This document shows positions 48,620 to 59,309 of a stretch of DNA of 64,000 bases, one piece after another; position 1 is the stretch's first letter, and each line of letters opens with the position of its first letter. The position numbers and the translations under genes were made by a program. Origin of the DNA: Phocoena phocoena (taxonomy: Eukaryota > Chordata > Mammalia > Artiodactyla > Phocoenidae); assembly GCF_963924675.1 (NCBI RefSeq), contig NC_089232.1, positions 34,677,312 to 34,741,311 on the forward strand. The letters run 5' to 3'. Under the pieces are notes generated by a model. It was not told where the DNA came from, did not search any database, and saw nothing but the letters and a program-made list of their open reading frames with translations.

Positions 48620-48705
48620 GCCTCCTTGCTACCATTAACCAGCTATGGGGCCTCAGACAAGGTAAACTGTTAACTCTCTGACCCTCCCACTGGTGTTTTG
48701 TAAAG
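48620..48705 (+). repeat. MIR fragment
   Basis: 'accagctatggggcctcaga' followed by 'taactctctgaccctcccac' resembles the MIR clause on losing and regaining 'tgtgtgacc...cctcagtttcc'. Confidence 0.5.
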
Positions 48706-48779
48706 TGGAGATAGCTTAGCTGCCAAAAAGTAAGGGCCTAACTTAGTAGAACTCTAAGTTCTTCTCAGCTCAAAATCTG

Positions 48780-48900
48780 GGGTCCAGGTATATTTTTGGT
48801 ATGTTTCTGAGGGTGGAGACCTTGATTTTATTTCATTATCCTCAGTACTTGGGACATGGCAAGAACTCGTTCATGATGGATTGAATAAATAATTAAATAA
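48780..48900 (+). repeat. L2 3' end
   Basis: 'gggtggagaccttgatttta', 'cctcagtacttgggacatgg' and 'ttgaataaataattaaa' follow the L2 terminal order. Confidence 0.6.
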
Positions 48901-48904
48901 GTAT

Positions 48905-49885
48905 AATTATAATGTTCAAGAAAACTATATTCTTGCAAATAACCCACAGTGAAACTACCCAATTTAACATATGTTTTGGCAAAGAATGAGATTCAGCCAG
49001 ACGGTTCTGCATACCAAGGGGCCCAGCCAAGGGCAGAGTTTTCAGAAGCAATGAGGAAAAAGAGAACAGATGGGGACACTCCTACCTTTCACAGAGCTTG
49101 CGAGCCTGGGAACACAGGCAAGTATGCAGTTACTCCCAGAAAAGCCAGGCTGTCTTGTTTGTGCAGATTAGTGACGACTTAAGGCTATCAGAAACGATCA
49201 TTCTGTAGGTAGGAACTTGCCTCCTCCCTCTTCAAACCCTTTGAAACAATGGTCCTGTAACATCAGAAGAAAGATACATTAACTCATTCCAAGATTATGG
49301 GCAATTCTGTGTGATTTGGGTACAAGACCAGCAAGGAGAGATGGAGACTCCTCCCTGATGCTCAGATGCAGTGCAGGTCCTTGGAGCTATGATCTGATCT
49401 GTGGAAAGAGGAGGGGATCCTGTCCCAGGGAGCACTCAGGAGGCTTGACCATCAACTGAGAAGCTACACAGGGTCCAGAGAAGTCTAAGGCAGTAGGGTC
49501 CTGTCAGGGGAAATGAGCTTCAGCAGACGGAGGCAAGACATCAAGGTGTATTTCAACCTATTAGTGACAGCTCAGTTATTTTGAGGCTTCCTTGGGGACC
49601 CATTTTATCAGCTTCCTACCACAACTATACTTGGGGTTATGTACTTCCTGTGTTAATAGTCAGACATGCCAAGTCAAGATTGCTGTAGGCAGGCCTGCTG
49701 CATACAGGTTACTCTGACACCAAGGCACCTGGCCTAGGAGGTGAGTGGGGACTGAAATCCAGGCTGGTCTCCACTCGCTACATCACAGGACGCAGTCCTG
49801 GGTGTGTTCCTCAGTGGGATACCGTGGCTAAGTCACTTATCCTTGGAGCTGCATCTGCCCAGAGGAAATGTTTCCTAATTTGTCA
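48905..49885. other. Single-copy DNA, no feature seen
   Basis: No repeat or gene recognised. Confidence 0.45.
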
Positions 49886-49889
49886 GGTC

Positions 49890-50380
49890 AGGGAGTTATG
49901 TGCCGATTAATCTCCACTTCCTCCTCCCCAGCCAGACCCATTCATTGATCTTCTCTGCCCTGTTCTGTGCCCCACATGGTGGCCCCTACACAAAGCATCT
50001 GAGACTTTCTTACCTTCTGGCTGCCAGTGGGTTTGGCCACCTGGAATCACCAGTAGGAGATGAGACACCCTCCCTTACACATGCTCCCTCCCTGACCCCC
50101 CGTGGTTCTGACAGTGTTTGTGGTCCTGCTGGGCAGCCTCTCCCATACAGCTCTAGCTCTCATTGGGGTCTAGCAATGCTATTCCCTCCCTTGTTCTTTT
50201 AGGCCTGTGGGTAATAAAGGCCTTCACTGTTGCTAGTCCCTGGGTGCCTCATCAACCCTTGTGGGTTCCCTTCTCCCTGGCCGCACCTCTGTAAAAGGTC
50301 CTTTTATTCAATTCTGTTCAATTAAATCCTTTTGCCTCCATCTTCTCTTTCTGGTTGGAACACTGACTGATAGAGGGGAC
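49890..50380 (+). repeat. Ancient interspersed repeat, copy B
   Basis: Aligns by eye with copy A (19,690-20,180) over the last 240 bp: 'ccgcacctctgtaaaaggtc', 'cttttattcaattc', and the end 'gaacactgactgatagag'. Orientation is the same. Confidence 0.55.
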
Positions 50381-50449
50381 CTTTTTCTAATCTGCACAGA
50401 TGGACCGTATAGGCTAGCAGAGACCACAGGTGCAAATAGCACTTTGAAA

Positions 50450-50607
50450 TTCAAAACAAATATTTGCCATGTCACCTATGCAAAATGGTAGTAATTATCA
50501 TAACACATTTGATAGGGTTATTGTGAAGATTAAACGAGACATATAGAATGGTTTGCATAGTGCCTGGCACAAAATAAGTGCTCAATAAGTGGTAGTTATC
50601 TTTCTTA
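50450..50607 (+). repeat. MIR SINE, 3' part
   Basis: 'gatagggttattgtgaagat', 'taaacgagacatatagaatg', 'gcatagtgcctggcacaaaa' and 'taagtgctcaataagtggta' are clear MIR clauses. Confidence 0.88.
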
Positions 50608-50854
50608 ACTTGTGATCATTGGAAATCCCATGTAGCCTTCAGTGTTCACTCAGCTCTCCCTTCATGCATGAAGCATCTGCTGAGCACTGTAGTTCCCACA
50701 ACGACTGCCTTTCTCTAAATTTCTATCATATTAATTGTCTACAGAATTAATTTGGCTTCATATACTTTCACCCACTGTTTTTTTAATATCTACTATGTGC
50801 AAAGCACATAATTCAAGATATGTTTCCTTCCATCAATGAGAACATGGGCATAGA

Positions 50855-51035
50855 GAAAAACATTTATTGAGTATACACGGTGTGTCAAACACTGTTAGGC
50901 ACTTTCCATGTCCTTTAAATTTCATAACAATTCTATGAAGTAAATACTGTTAGTCCAATAAAATGTCCAAGTCTCCTGGGCAGTAAGTGGTAGGGAAGGG
51001 TTCAAATATGTGTCTTTTTGCTGCAAAGCACTAAG
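50855..51035 (-). repeat. MIR SINE, antisense
   Basis: 'aaacatttattgagtataca', 'aacactgttaggcactttcc', 'ttcataacaattctatgaag' then a diverged continuation. Confidence 0.75.
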
Positions 51036-51149
51036 AACTCTTCAGTCTATTAGACGAGACGACATATAACCAAGAAACTATAATTCGAGATAGTTATATG
51101 CTACCTTATCATTAGGAAAATTGTGTGCTAGAGATGGACAGAGAAGATG

Positions 51150-51465
51150 GGCATTAACTCCCTGCCCGGTGTTTATCCAATACCATTAAAAGATAGAGGC
51201 TAAGCCCTGGGATGTGGAAAGAAACACAACCAATCCTTGTTTGGAGGGAATCAGATTCTAATAACTGAGCCAGACCCGTGGAAAGATAACCTTAACATAA
51301 TCTGGAAAATAGTGAAACTATGATTGGGTTTGGAGAAAGCTTCCTGGAAGAAAGAGGATTTGAGCTATATCTTAAAAGATGATTCAAGTTAGCTCGTTGA
51401 AGAAATAAGGACAATACGTTCAGGTAAAGGGAAAAGCATGAGCAAAAGCTCTACCTATACAGTTA
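51150..51465 (-). repeat. LINE-2 antisense fragment
   Basis: 'gaaagcttcctggaagaaag', 'aggatttgagctatatctta', 'gcatgagcaaaagctc' follow the antisense L2 order. Confidence 0.6.
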
Positions 51466-51499
51466 AATACGCTCAGTCATCTGTGCACATGTATTTGAC

Positions 51500-51640
51500 A
51501 TGTTGTTATTGTCAGTGACCTGAGGATAAGAGCTATGCCTCCTTTCCAACCTTGTCCTAACACCCCATTCAACTCAAGGCTGAGGGCACAGGAGGAACTC
51601 GACAAAATCTTTCGTTTGAATGATGAATGCCTTACTCTCC
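51500..51640 (+). repeat. L2 3' end, sense
   Basis: 'gtgacctgaggataagagct', 'ggctgagggcacaggaggaa' and terminal 'tttgaatgatgaatg'. Confidence 0.5.
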
Positions 51641-51644
51641 TCTG

Positions 51645-51995
51645 GGAGATACAGAAGGAATAAGTGGTACCGCTGTCTCCCTGATTTCAAGGCCAATGCC
51701 AAGTTGCTTCCAGACATCAGAGTTGAAGCACACAGCTAAAGACAGGCAATATTTTTAAGTGGCAGAGCTCATCACTGGTGTAACTGGAAATGGACTCCAG
51801 GTTGGCTGGTGTTGTATTGACGTTAGCACACTATTTCTCAAGATCCAGCAGCCCTGGCGTCTAAAGTACCCTCAAAGCTAACTTCAACACATTGAGGAGA
51901 CAATTTCAACAGAACCTATGAAGGACATGAATGCACTTCCCTAATTTCAACAGAAGCAAACCAGAAACATGTGGAAAAACATTATGTTCAGATGA
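51645..51995. other. Mostly single-copy DNA, possible MIR trace
   Basis: A weak antisense MIR-like pattern at about 51,710-51,830. Not certain. Confidence 0.3.
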
Positions 51996-51999
51996 CTTA

Positions 52000-52560
52000 T
52001 TTATAAATCTTCTCTTTCCTCCCATGAATATATCCAGTTATCATGGCCTTTGATCATTTGGAGTATTAAATAACCTCAGCCGTTAGAAACTAACTTTAAA
52101 TTGTACTTGAAAATTTCTTTGACTTTAGGGGGAATTTCATTTTATAATTGTTCATTGTTCTTATTTCTGATGCTTTAACAGATGAAAACTGTCCATAGGA
52201 GATAATTCAGCAAGTTAGTTAGCCTGCTGCCAAGCAAAACTAAAGTCCGTATCAGCTGTGAGCAGATAATTCAATTTGCCTAAAAATGTCATTTTCAGAA
52301 TAGCTTATATCACATATCAAAATTATTTTAAAATCTTAACTAGGTCACTGTGGGAACCTGTATAAGTGATGTGCAGCTGATCTGCAGTTCTGAAAACTGA
52401 AGCTATTTTCTAATGCTATGTATTTTTTAACTAAAGTACTAAGTATCTCATTCAAGTGGCAATAGGTGGTTAATCCTCTACAAAAGTTCTTGGATGTATT
52501 CCTTGTAAATGCTAATTAGTAAGAAGAAAATGTTATAGGGTTTCTTAGGAAATCAATACT
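52000..52560. other. Candidate conserved non-coding element
   Basis: AT-rich but non-repetitive 560 bp with 'ggagtattaaataacctcag', 'gagcagataattcaatttgc' and 'atgtgcagctgatctgcag' (E-box CAGCTG inside). Conservation cannot be checked here. Confidence 0.2.
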
Positions 52561-52564
52561 TTAT

Positions 52565-53625
52565 TATGTAATAATTGCATCTGCAAGTTTAATGTTCTCC
52601 ATAAGCCCCAGCAAAATGAAAAAGGTCACTGGGTGAGATGGTGCAAATGGTCCTTGCCTGACCTGGAAAATCTTTGAGAATTTGAGGCCTAGTAAAGTGC
52701 CGAGATGTCATTAAAATATTTTCACAAGTACAACATTTATTATGGAAACCAAATTGCAAGAACATCTGTCTGGATGACACTTTGGCCCAAAGTTGGACCT
52801 AAACCTGGTAACAGTTATAATTGAAACTGTGGCTTCATTTTTCTCCCCAGATCTTTGATTTTTCCTTTGCCTCACAGAGCAATTTATTTCTCAAAGCTAC
52901 AGCAGTTAACTTTTGTTTTCCTAAGCCTTCCTGGGCAAAAATCCCAGCTCTTCCAGTTTTCAACCAAGAAGTTATGGAAGGCAGGAAGGCAAGGAAGGAG
53001 CCCTCGAGGAGACAGAAGAGAGCTCAAAATCACTCTTCCAAGAATTTCTGGGTCACTGTCTAATTGATACGCCTATTGGCAAGCCTCAGATTTAAGTTTC
53101 TTCTGACTTCACAGCCAGCTCTTATTCTGCACCCAGCCATGTGTGAAGGCTCAAGGCATTGAACATGGAACCCCAAAACACCCAGCCAGTTCCACTTAAA
53201 GCACTCAGGCTGGGGAACTATACCATAGCAAAATACCCCAAACAATTGTGTTTCCATTATGATCTTCAGCCTAGCATTTATTATCATTTTTTATTGTACA
53301 CTTTCAAAGGCAATGGTCCATTTTACTTAGCTCATTAATTTGCAAAAATCATGAGATATGAGCAGAGATGGTGTTTTTTTATGGGCCATGCTACACCTCT
53401 ATAGGACCCCAAAGGAAATGAGGTGTGGGTTTTAGCACATTATAGGAAGAGGCCCTGGGACCACAAGCTCCATATTCTTTAAGAAATAGAAAAGACCAAA
53501 GTACTTGCACAGCAATGATACAGCTGGATGAAATGGAGAGATGCATGAATAATGGACAGCCTGAATAAATGAATGGAGAAAGAAGCAACAGAGGGAAACT
53601 CTGACCAGCAGTGAGGCGTAGGCAG
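52565..53625. other. Single-copy DNA, no feature seen
   Basis: No repeat or gene recognised. Confidence 0.4.
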
Positions 53626-53629
53626 GAGA

Positions 53630-53775
53630 CCCCTGGACGCAGAGTCTGGAGATCCTGGGTCCACATATGGCCAGTTACTTACTAGCTGTTTGACTGCTGT
53701 CAGTGAACTATCTCAGAATGTACCTCACCTTTGCACCTGCAAACTAATAACAATAATACCTATTTCATAAGACTG
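53630..53775 (+). repeat. MIR SINE
   Basis: 'gatcctgggtccacatatgg', 'gttacttactagctgtttga', 'aataacaataatacctattt'. Confidence 0.8.
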
Positions 53776-53789
53776 GCAGGCAATGGAGC

Positions 53790-54022
53790 CCCAAGAAGTC
53801 AGGTCATGGGCTGCAGAGCCAGACTGCCATGGTTTAAATCTGAACTTCTCTCCCTTGTTTGCTCTGTGAACTTAGGCATCTTATCCCCTCTATATTTGTG
53901 TTTCCTCATCCACAGAATGGGGATAATGTACTAAACTCCTAGGGATGGGGGTGAGCATCGGATAAATTAATACCCACAAAGTGCCTAGAAGAGATTCTGG
54001 TACATAATAGGCTAGATGCATT
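53790..54022 (+). repeat. MIR SINE, second copy in tandem
   Basis: A full set of MIR clauses: 'gggctgcagagccagactgc', 'gctctgtgaacttaggcatc', 'tcatccacagaatggggata', 'aaagtgcctagaagagattc'. Confidence 0.88.
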
Positions 54023-54029
54023 ACAATAA

Positions 54030-55140
54030 TATTACTATTTTTGCATATATAATAGTGTTACCTAGCACTTTACATTATGTTAGTTATCATTATTGCTATT
54101 ATAGTTAGGATTATATGAATTATGATTCTCAGCCTCAATCGAGAGAATCGAGCCTAGCCGATTTAAGTAGAAAAGGATATTAGAGGATATTAAGAAGGTC
54201 ATAGAGAATCTCCTGGATAGTCAGGAGCCCAGGCTTGTTTATTATATAGTCAGAACCAAACAGTAATAAGATCCAACTATATCCCAAAACTGTTAAGAGT
54301 GAAACACCACTGCCTATATCTCCAGGCATTGACTACCCTTGAGAGTTGAATCCAAGAGCTTTGCTACTGCTATCTGCGCTTTGCTATCTGCTATCTGCAT
54401 ACCCAGAAAATCCAATTTCTCTTTGCATAGAAACAACCTCTTATTTCTCCAAGTCACAAATAGGATGGCTCTAATTGGTGGAATCAAGGCTCTTTGTCTC
54501 TATCCTAGCTGCAAGGGAGTCTGGCAAATGTAGTCATTAGCTTTCCAACCTGCACAGTAGAGAAAAAACTAAGAAAAAGTAAGGAAAGCTAAAAGAAAGT
54601 TGGAGTGAGCCAACCTGAAATGTCTTCTATAAGGATTTTTAAATAAAAGATAGGGCTGGTAGCTACTTTTGAACAAATAAGGTAGAGGTGGAAGATCTTT
54701 GATTTGTTTTTCCAAGATTAATTAGGAGTTTCCAAAGATAACTAATAATTATACTTGTAACACTATTGTGTCACATAGGTATAGGCAAGTGGAACTAACC
54801 TAATGCTTGGCACCATACCTGTGGACTTGGGGAGGAGAGGAGGTTCCTCCTCTAACATCATTCTTGCCCTATATAGACCAATGAGACAGTCCTTCCTGTA
54901 TCTTCACTCTCCAGAGGAGTAGATGCAGACTGCATGGAAGGGCCTGGGATGAGGCTTCTCCTAGAGAAGTGACTCTGAAAACTTTAAAGGTACTTTCAAA
55001 TTACAAGGATCTATGAAGTGCTGGTTGCTTGAGGTTATGACGATTCAGCAAGCAAGGACCGTTATGGGCCATTAATGTAATTAACCATATATTGAATCAA
55101 CAACATGGTAATTACCTACAAGGCCTGTTTTAGAAATTGT
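54030..55140. other. Single-copy DNA, no feature seen
   Basis: A short CTATCTG-like tandem near 54,368-54,400. Otherwise nothing recognised. Confidence 0.45.
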
Positions 55141-55149
55141 CGGAATATG

Positions 55150-55290
55150 GGTGAATATAGAGAGTCAGGAAACATGGCTTCTAGTTCTCTGCTACCACTG
55201 CTGCATATGTGAACTTCCACAAGTTATTTCAGCTCTCTGGGTCTCAATTTCCTCATTTAAACTCTGATCTCCTGTAAAGTATTAGTTTTA
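55150..55290 (+). repeat. MIR fragment
   Basis: 'atatgtgaacttccacaagt' then 'ctgggtctcaatttcctcat' match the MIR middle. Confidence 0.65.
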
Positions 55291-55369
55291 CCTTCTAGAA
55301 TGAAGTGAACGAAAATCAGGCTGGTCCAACCACAAAGTCCTCAACAAACTGCTTAACAACAACAATAAA

Positions 55370-55505
55370 CTGCTTCTAATTATAACTATTATCTTTGCAA
55401 AACACTTTCATATTGGTTTCCTCATTTGATCTAGTCAACAATCCTGAGTAGATGGACTAATTCTTATGCTAATTTTCTAGTTGGACAACTGAGTCACCAG
55501 GAGAT
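55370..55505 (-). repeat. MIR-like fragment, antisense
   Basis: 'tttgcaaaacactttcatat', 'ttcctcatttgatctagtca', 'acaatcctgagtagatggac' resemble antisense MIR. Confidence 0.5.
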
Positions 55506-55549
55506 TAGCCCAGCAGATTAATCTAGCTGGATATCAGAATCTCCAGTGG
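55506..55549 (+). repeat. MER5-like element, left part split by L1
   Basis: Ends in the target duplication copy GAATCTCCAGTGG (55,537-55,549) and continues after the L1 at 57,210-57,360 with the next MER5 clause. Confidence 0.55.
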
Positions 55550-57209
55550 CCTAGCATGTGATCTATCCTGGAGAATGTTCCATGTGCACTTGGAAAGAAC
55601 GTATTCTGCTGCTTTTGGATGGAATGTTCTATTATATATCAATTAAGTCCATCTGATCTAATGTGCCATTTAAGGCCAGCGTTTCATTATTGATTTTCTG
55701 TCTGGATGATCTGTCCATTGCTGTAAGTGGAGTGTTAAAGTCCCTTATGATTATTGTGTTACTGTTGATTTCTCCTTTTATGTCCATTCACATCTGCCTT
55801 AAATATTTCGGGTGTTCCTATTTTGGGTGCATATATATTTACAATTGTTGTATCTTCTAGGCTTGATCCCTTGATCATTACGTAGTGTCCTTCTTTGTCT
55901 CTTACAACAGTCTTTTTTTTAAAGTCTATTTTGTCTGCTATAATTATTGCTACTCTGACTTTCTTTTGATTTCCATTTGCATGGAATACCTTTTTCCATC
56001 CCCTTACTTTTACTCTGTGTGTGTCTCTAGATCTGAAGTGAGTCTCTTTCAGGCAGCATACGTAAGCGTCTTGTTTCTATACCCATTCAATCACTCTATG
56101 TGTGTTGGTTGGAGCATTTAGTCTATTTACACTTAAGGTAATTATCAATATGTATGTTCTTATTGCCATTCTGTTAACTGTTTTGAATTTGTTCTTGTAG
56201 GTCTTTTTTTTTCTTTCTTCAAAGATATGTGCAAGTGATATGATCAATAAGGGATTAATATCCAAAATATATAAACAGCTCATACAACTCAACATCAAAA
56301 GAACAAACAACCTGATTAAAAAATGGGCAGAAGTACTGAATAGACATTTTTCCAAAGAGGAAATGCAGATGGCCAACAGGCACATGAAAAGATGCTTAAC
56401 AGGTCTATCATCAGGGAAACGCAAATCAAAACCACAATGAGATATCACCTCACACTGTCAGAGTGGCTATCATCAAAAAAGAACACAAATAACAAATGTT
56501 GGTGAGGATATGGAGAAAAGGGAACCCTGGTACACTGTTGGTGGGAATATAAATTGGTGTAGCCACTGTGGAAAACAATATGGAGGTTTCTCAAAAACCT
56601 AAAAATAGAACTACCATATGACACAGTAATTCCACTCCTGGGTAAATATCAAAAAAAAAAAAAAAAACAAACAAACACCAAACTGCTAATTTGAAAAAAT
56701 ACATGCACCTCAATGTTCACAGCAGCACTGTTTACAATTGCCAAGGTATGGAAGCAATCCAAGAGTCCATCAACAGATAAATGGATAAAGAAGATGTGGT
56801 AAATATATACAATGGAATACTACTCAGCCATAAAAAAGAATGAAAATTTTGCCATTTTTGCAGCAACACAGATGGACTTGGAGGGCATTATGCTAAATGA
56901 AGTAAGTCAGACAAAGAAAGACAAATACTGTATGATATCACTTATATGTGGAATCTAAAAAATACAACAAACTAGTGAATAAAATAAAAAAAGAAGCAGA
57001 CTCACAGATGTAGAGAACAAACTAGTGGTTACCAGAGGGGAGAGGAAAGGCAGGAAGGGCAATATAGGGGTAGAGGGGGGAAAAAGGGTTATTATGAGAT
57101 TCTATGAAATCAGGTGTGCAAATCTTTTGAAAATTGTAAAGCACTATAGAATTTGAAGACTCTTTCATTCAATAAAAAAGAATAAAACAATAAAAATTTT
57201 AAAAAAAAG
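55550..57209 (+). mobile_element. L1 with inverted 5' part (twin-priming type)
   Basis: 55,550 to about 56,215 is L1 ORF2 endonuclease on the minus strand. From about 56,240 the ORF2 C-terminal part and 3' UTR run on the plus strand to an A-rich end at 57,208. A 13-bp target duplication with one mismatch lies at 55,537-55,549 and 57,210-57,222, so both parts entered as one insertion. The inverted segment is followed by the distal ORF2, which leaves about 2 kb of ORF2 (the reverse transcriptase) missing at the junction. The plus-strand part has an A-run at 56,650-56,666. Frames are broken, including '[20 protein letters not shown]' in a short open piece. Confidence 0.9.
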
Positions 57210-57360
57210 GAATGTCCAGTGGAGCTTTGTAAAGCTATAGGTTCCTAGTCCCTCCTCCAAAACATATTAAGTCAAAATATCTAAGAATGGAGCCCTCGAG
57301 TCATCATTTTTCAAAAACCTGCCCAGTTGATTCTCAGGCAGCTGTACTGGGCATCCCTAG
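57210..57360 (+). repeat. MER5-like element, right part
   Basis: 'gagctttgtaaagctatagg', 'ttcctagtccctcctccaaa', 'cccagttgattctcaggcag' form the 3' part of a MER5-like element. Confidence 0.6.
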
Positions 57361-57362
57361 AT

Positions 57363-57516
57363 CAGGGGTTCTCAAAGTGTGGGTTCCCCAGCAGCAGCAG
57401 CAGCAGCATTATTTGTCAGAAATGGAAATTCTCAGGCCCCCTACCCCAAATCTACTGAATCCAAATCTGAGAGGAATCCAGAGACCCAGATATACACTAT
57501 GGTCTCAGAATCACTG
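57363..57516 (+). repeat. MER5A-type element with (CAG)n
   Basis: Terminal inverted repeats are recognisable: CAGGGGTTCTCAAAG at the left and TCAGAATCACTG at the right. It includes a (CAG)6-like run at about 57,391-57,409 and 'taccccaaatctactgaatc'. Confidence 0.85.
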
Positions 57517-57539
57517 GTCTAGATTAAAACAGGTGACAT

Positions 57540-57787
57540 AGCGATGAAGACAACAGACTCTCAAGCCTTCCAATTTAAACTGAATCCTGTCTCTGCCGCT
57601 TCCTGGCTGTGGGATCTTAGGCATCTGCCTACTGTCCCTGGCCTTGGTTTACATTTGTAAATTGGAGATGAAACTAGTTTTCTCTTCATAGGGTTATTAT
57701 GAGGAATAAGTTTGCTAGAATTAGTTAAAAACTAACAATAGTGTCTTACACAGAGTAAGAGCTTAAATAAAAGTTAAGGTTCTTGCC
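57540..57787 (+). repeat. MIR SINE
   Basis: 'ttccaatttaaactgaatcc', 'tgccgcttcctggctgtggg', 'cttcatagggttattatgag', 'gtgtcttacacagagtaaga'. Confidence 0.85.
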
Positions 57788-57789
57788 CA

Positions 57790-58535
57790 GGAATAAAGCT
57801 ATGAATGGAATGAAAAAGAGTGGAGAAGCAGCTTAGGAAATGAAATCCTTGGGGAGAAGCAGCATTGGGGGCTTCTATCTAGAACATGAGGCCAACGACC
57901 CTACTCGCATATTCTAAATGACTGCGGGGGTTGGGGGAGAATGCGAAGAACAACTTGAACGAGCAACCCACCTGGAGTCCGGAACAGGCCCTCACTTGTA
58001 GGAGCCTTAATGGTGTGCTGAGAAGAGCACAGACCTGTGTCGGCCCACCCTGGGCTGCAGTTTCCTCACTCAAACAACTGAGCTAAAAACAATGACTTGA
58101 CTTTCTCCATGGAATTGTTGAGAATCGAGCACAGCTATTAGATGTTGTTATATATTTGAAGAGCCAAAGGTCTTAGGCAAGTGTTCAGGATTACCAGCAC
58201 AGTGTCCTCTCCTAGGCTAAGCTCTTTGGACACTGCACTGGCTCCTTCTGGTCTCTTTCCACTGAGACAGTCCAGCGTAAGAAGATGAAGAACAGTGACC
58301 GGGAATTCCACACTTCACGCTAGGAAGTCTGTTAGCTCCCAATCCCAAAGCTGCAGAACCCAGCCATCAGCCTGGGCTGGGCCAGGCCAGGGTGTTTACC
58401 TGGTGCAGCTGTTTGGCCTAGGATATAGATAAACATATGGAACACTTAAGATACATTTCTTAGAATCTTTATAAGCCAGATGAGTTGTAATAACAGCCCC
58501 AAAGTGAAGCCTCACTTGTAAATATCTATTTGGGG
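57790..58535. other. Single-copy DNA, no feature seen
   Basis: A possible MIR trace near 58,020-58,150. Otherwise nothing. Confidence 0.4.
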
Positions 58536-58538
58536 ACC

Positions 58539-59230
58539 TTAAAAAAATATCGATCCAGGTCCTGAGACTGTGTCGTAGCTGAGATCCTCTTCCGACCCAA
58601 GGCTGGCTGTGTGATTTTTCTGGGACAGAGCAGGCAGAGCAAAGCCCAGGGAGGCTAGTTGCTGCCCCAAACATTTGTTCTCTCCATAAAGATGATGACA
58701 AGCACTCTTGCTATCGACAGCCTCTGGAGCTGTGAAGCTTCCTCCGGCACACTGGCCTCCTCCTCTCTCTGGCGAAACTGTAGATCCTGTGGTCCTTCCT
58801 TCAAGTCCTTCATCTGCCCCCCTAGAGCTATTGCTGGGTACCCGGCCTTTTGCTTTACCTGCACTCAATCATGGTCTGATCTTTCTGCTTGGATGACTCC
58901 ACGCTCCAGAGAGCTTGAGAACTTGTCACCAGAGACCCAGCTGGTTTCTTCACATGCTGACTCCAGGAGCTTGGGCAGGAGAAGCACCTGCTGGCGGCCT
59001 GCTTCAATGCTTCTTGGCCTCGCCTGTGTGGCCCAGAGGCCTGCGACTGGAACATCCCCCCATCCTCCACTGCATGGCCTGTGCCCGCAGTCAGGTTCTC
59101 CAACCAGCCCTCGACTGTGCAAAGACCATCGCGTTCTGGGGAGAGCAGGTCCCACTACAGGTTGGCAAACACCTGTCGGTATCGTAACTCAGCTTGCACC
59201 AGGCTTCAGTGACCTCCTCTAGGGTCATTT
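58539..59230. other. GC-richer block with a long but unsupported open frame
   Basis: The + strand is open for 187 codons at 58,659-59,222 and the opposite strand for up to 109. The predicted peptide is rich in serine, proline and cysteine without any domain I recognise. There is no promoter, splice context or codon evidence. Chance openness in GC-richer DNA is the simplest reading. Confidence 0.3.
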
Positions 59231-59269
59231 CCTAGTTTCCTTCCTTGACCCGGGGACCAGGCTAAAGTC

Positions 59270-59306
59270 CCTGTTTACGGAGGAAGCCAGAGCCTCTGTA
59301 AACAGG
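59270..59306. promoter_or_regulatory. Inverted pair of forkhead-like sites
   Basis: Arms CCTGTTTACGGAGG (59,270-59,283) and CCTCTGTAAACAGG (59,293-59,306) are inverted copies with one mismatch, spaced by 9 bp. Each contains TGTTTAC, the FOX-factor core. Binding is not demonstrated. Confidence 0.35.
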
Positions 59307-59309
59307 AAC

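Noticed and set aside
58659..59222. 187-codon open frame as a protein gene
   Set aside because: No domain, start context, splice signals or codon pattern. The other strand is also open over much of it, and the DNA is GC-richer, which lowers stop frequency.
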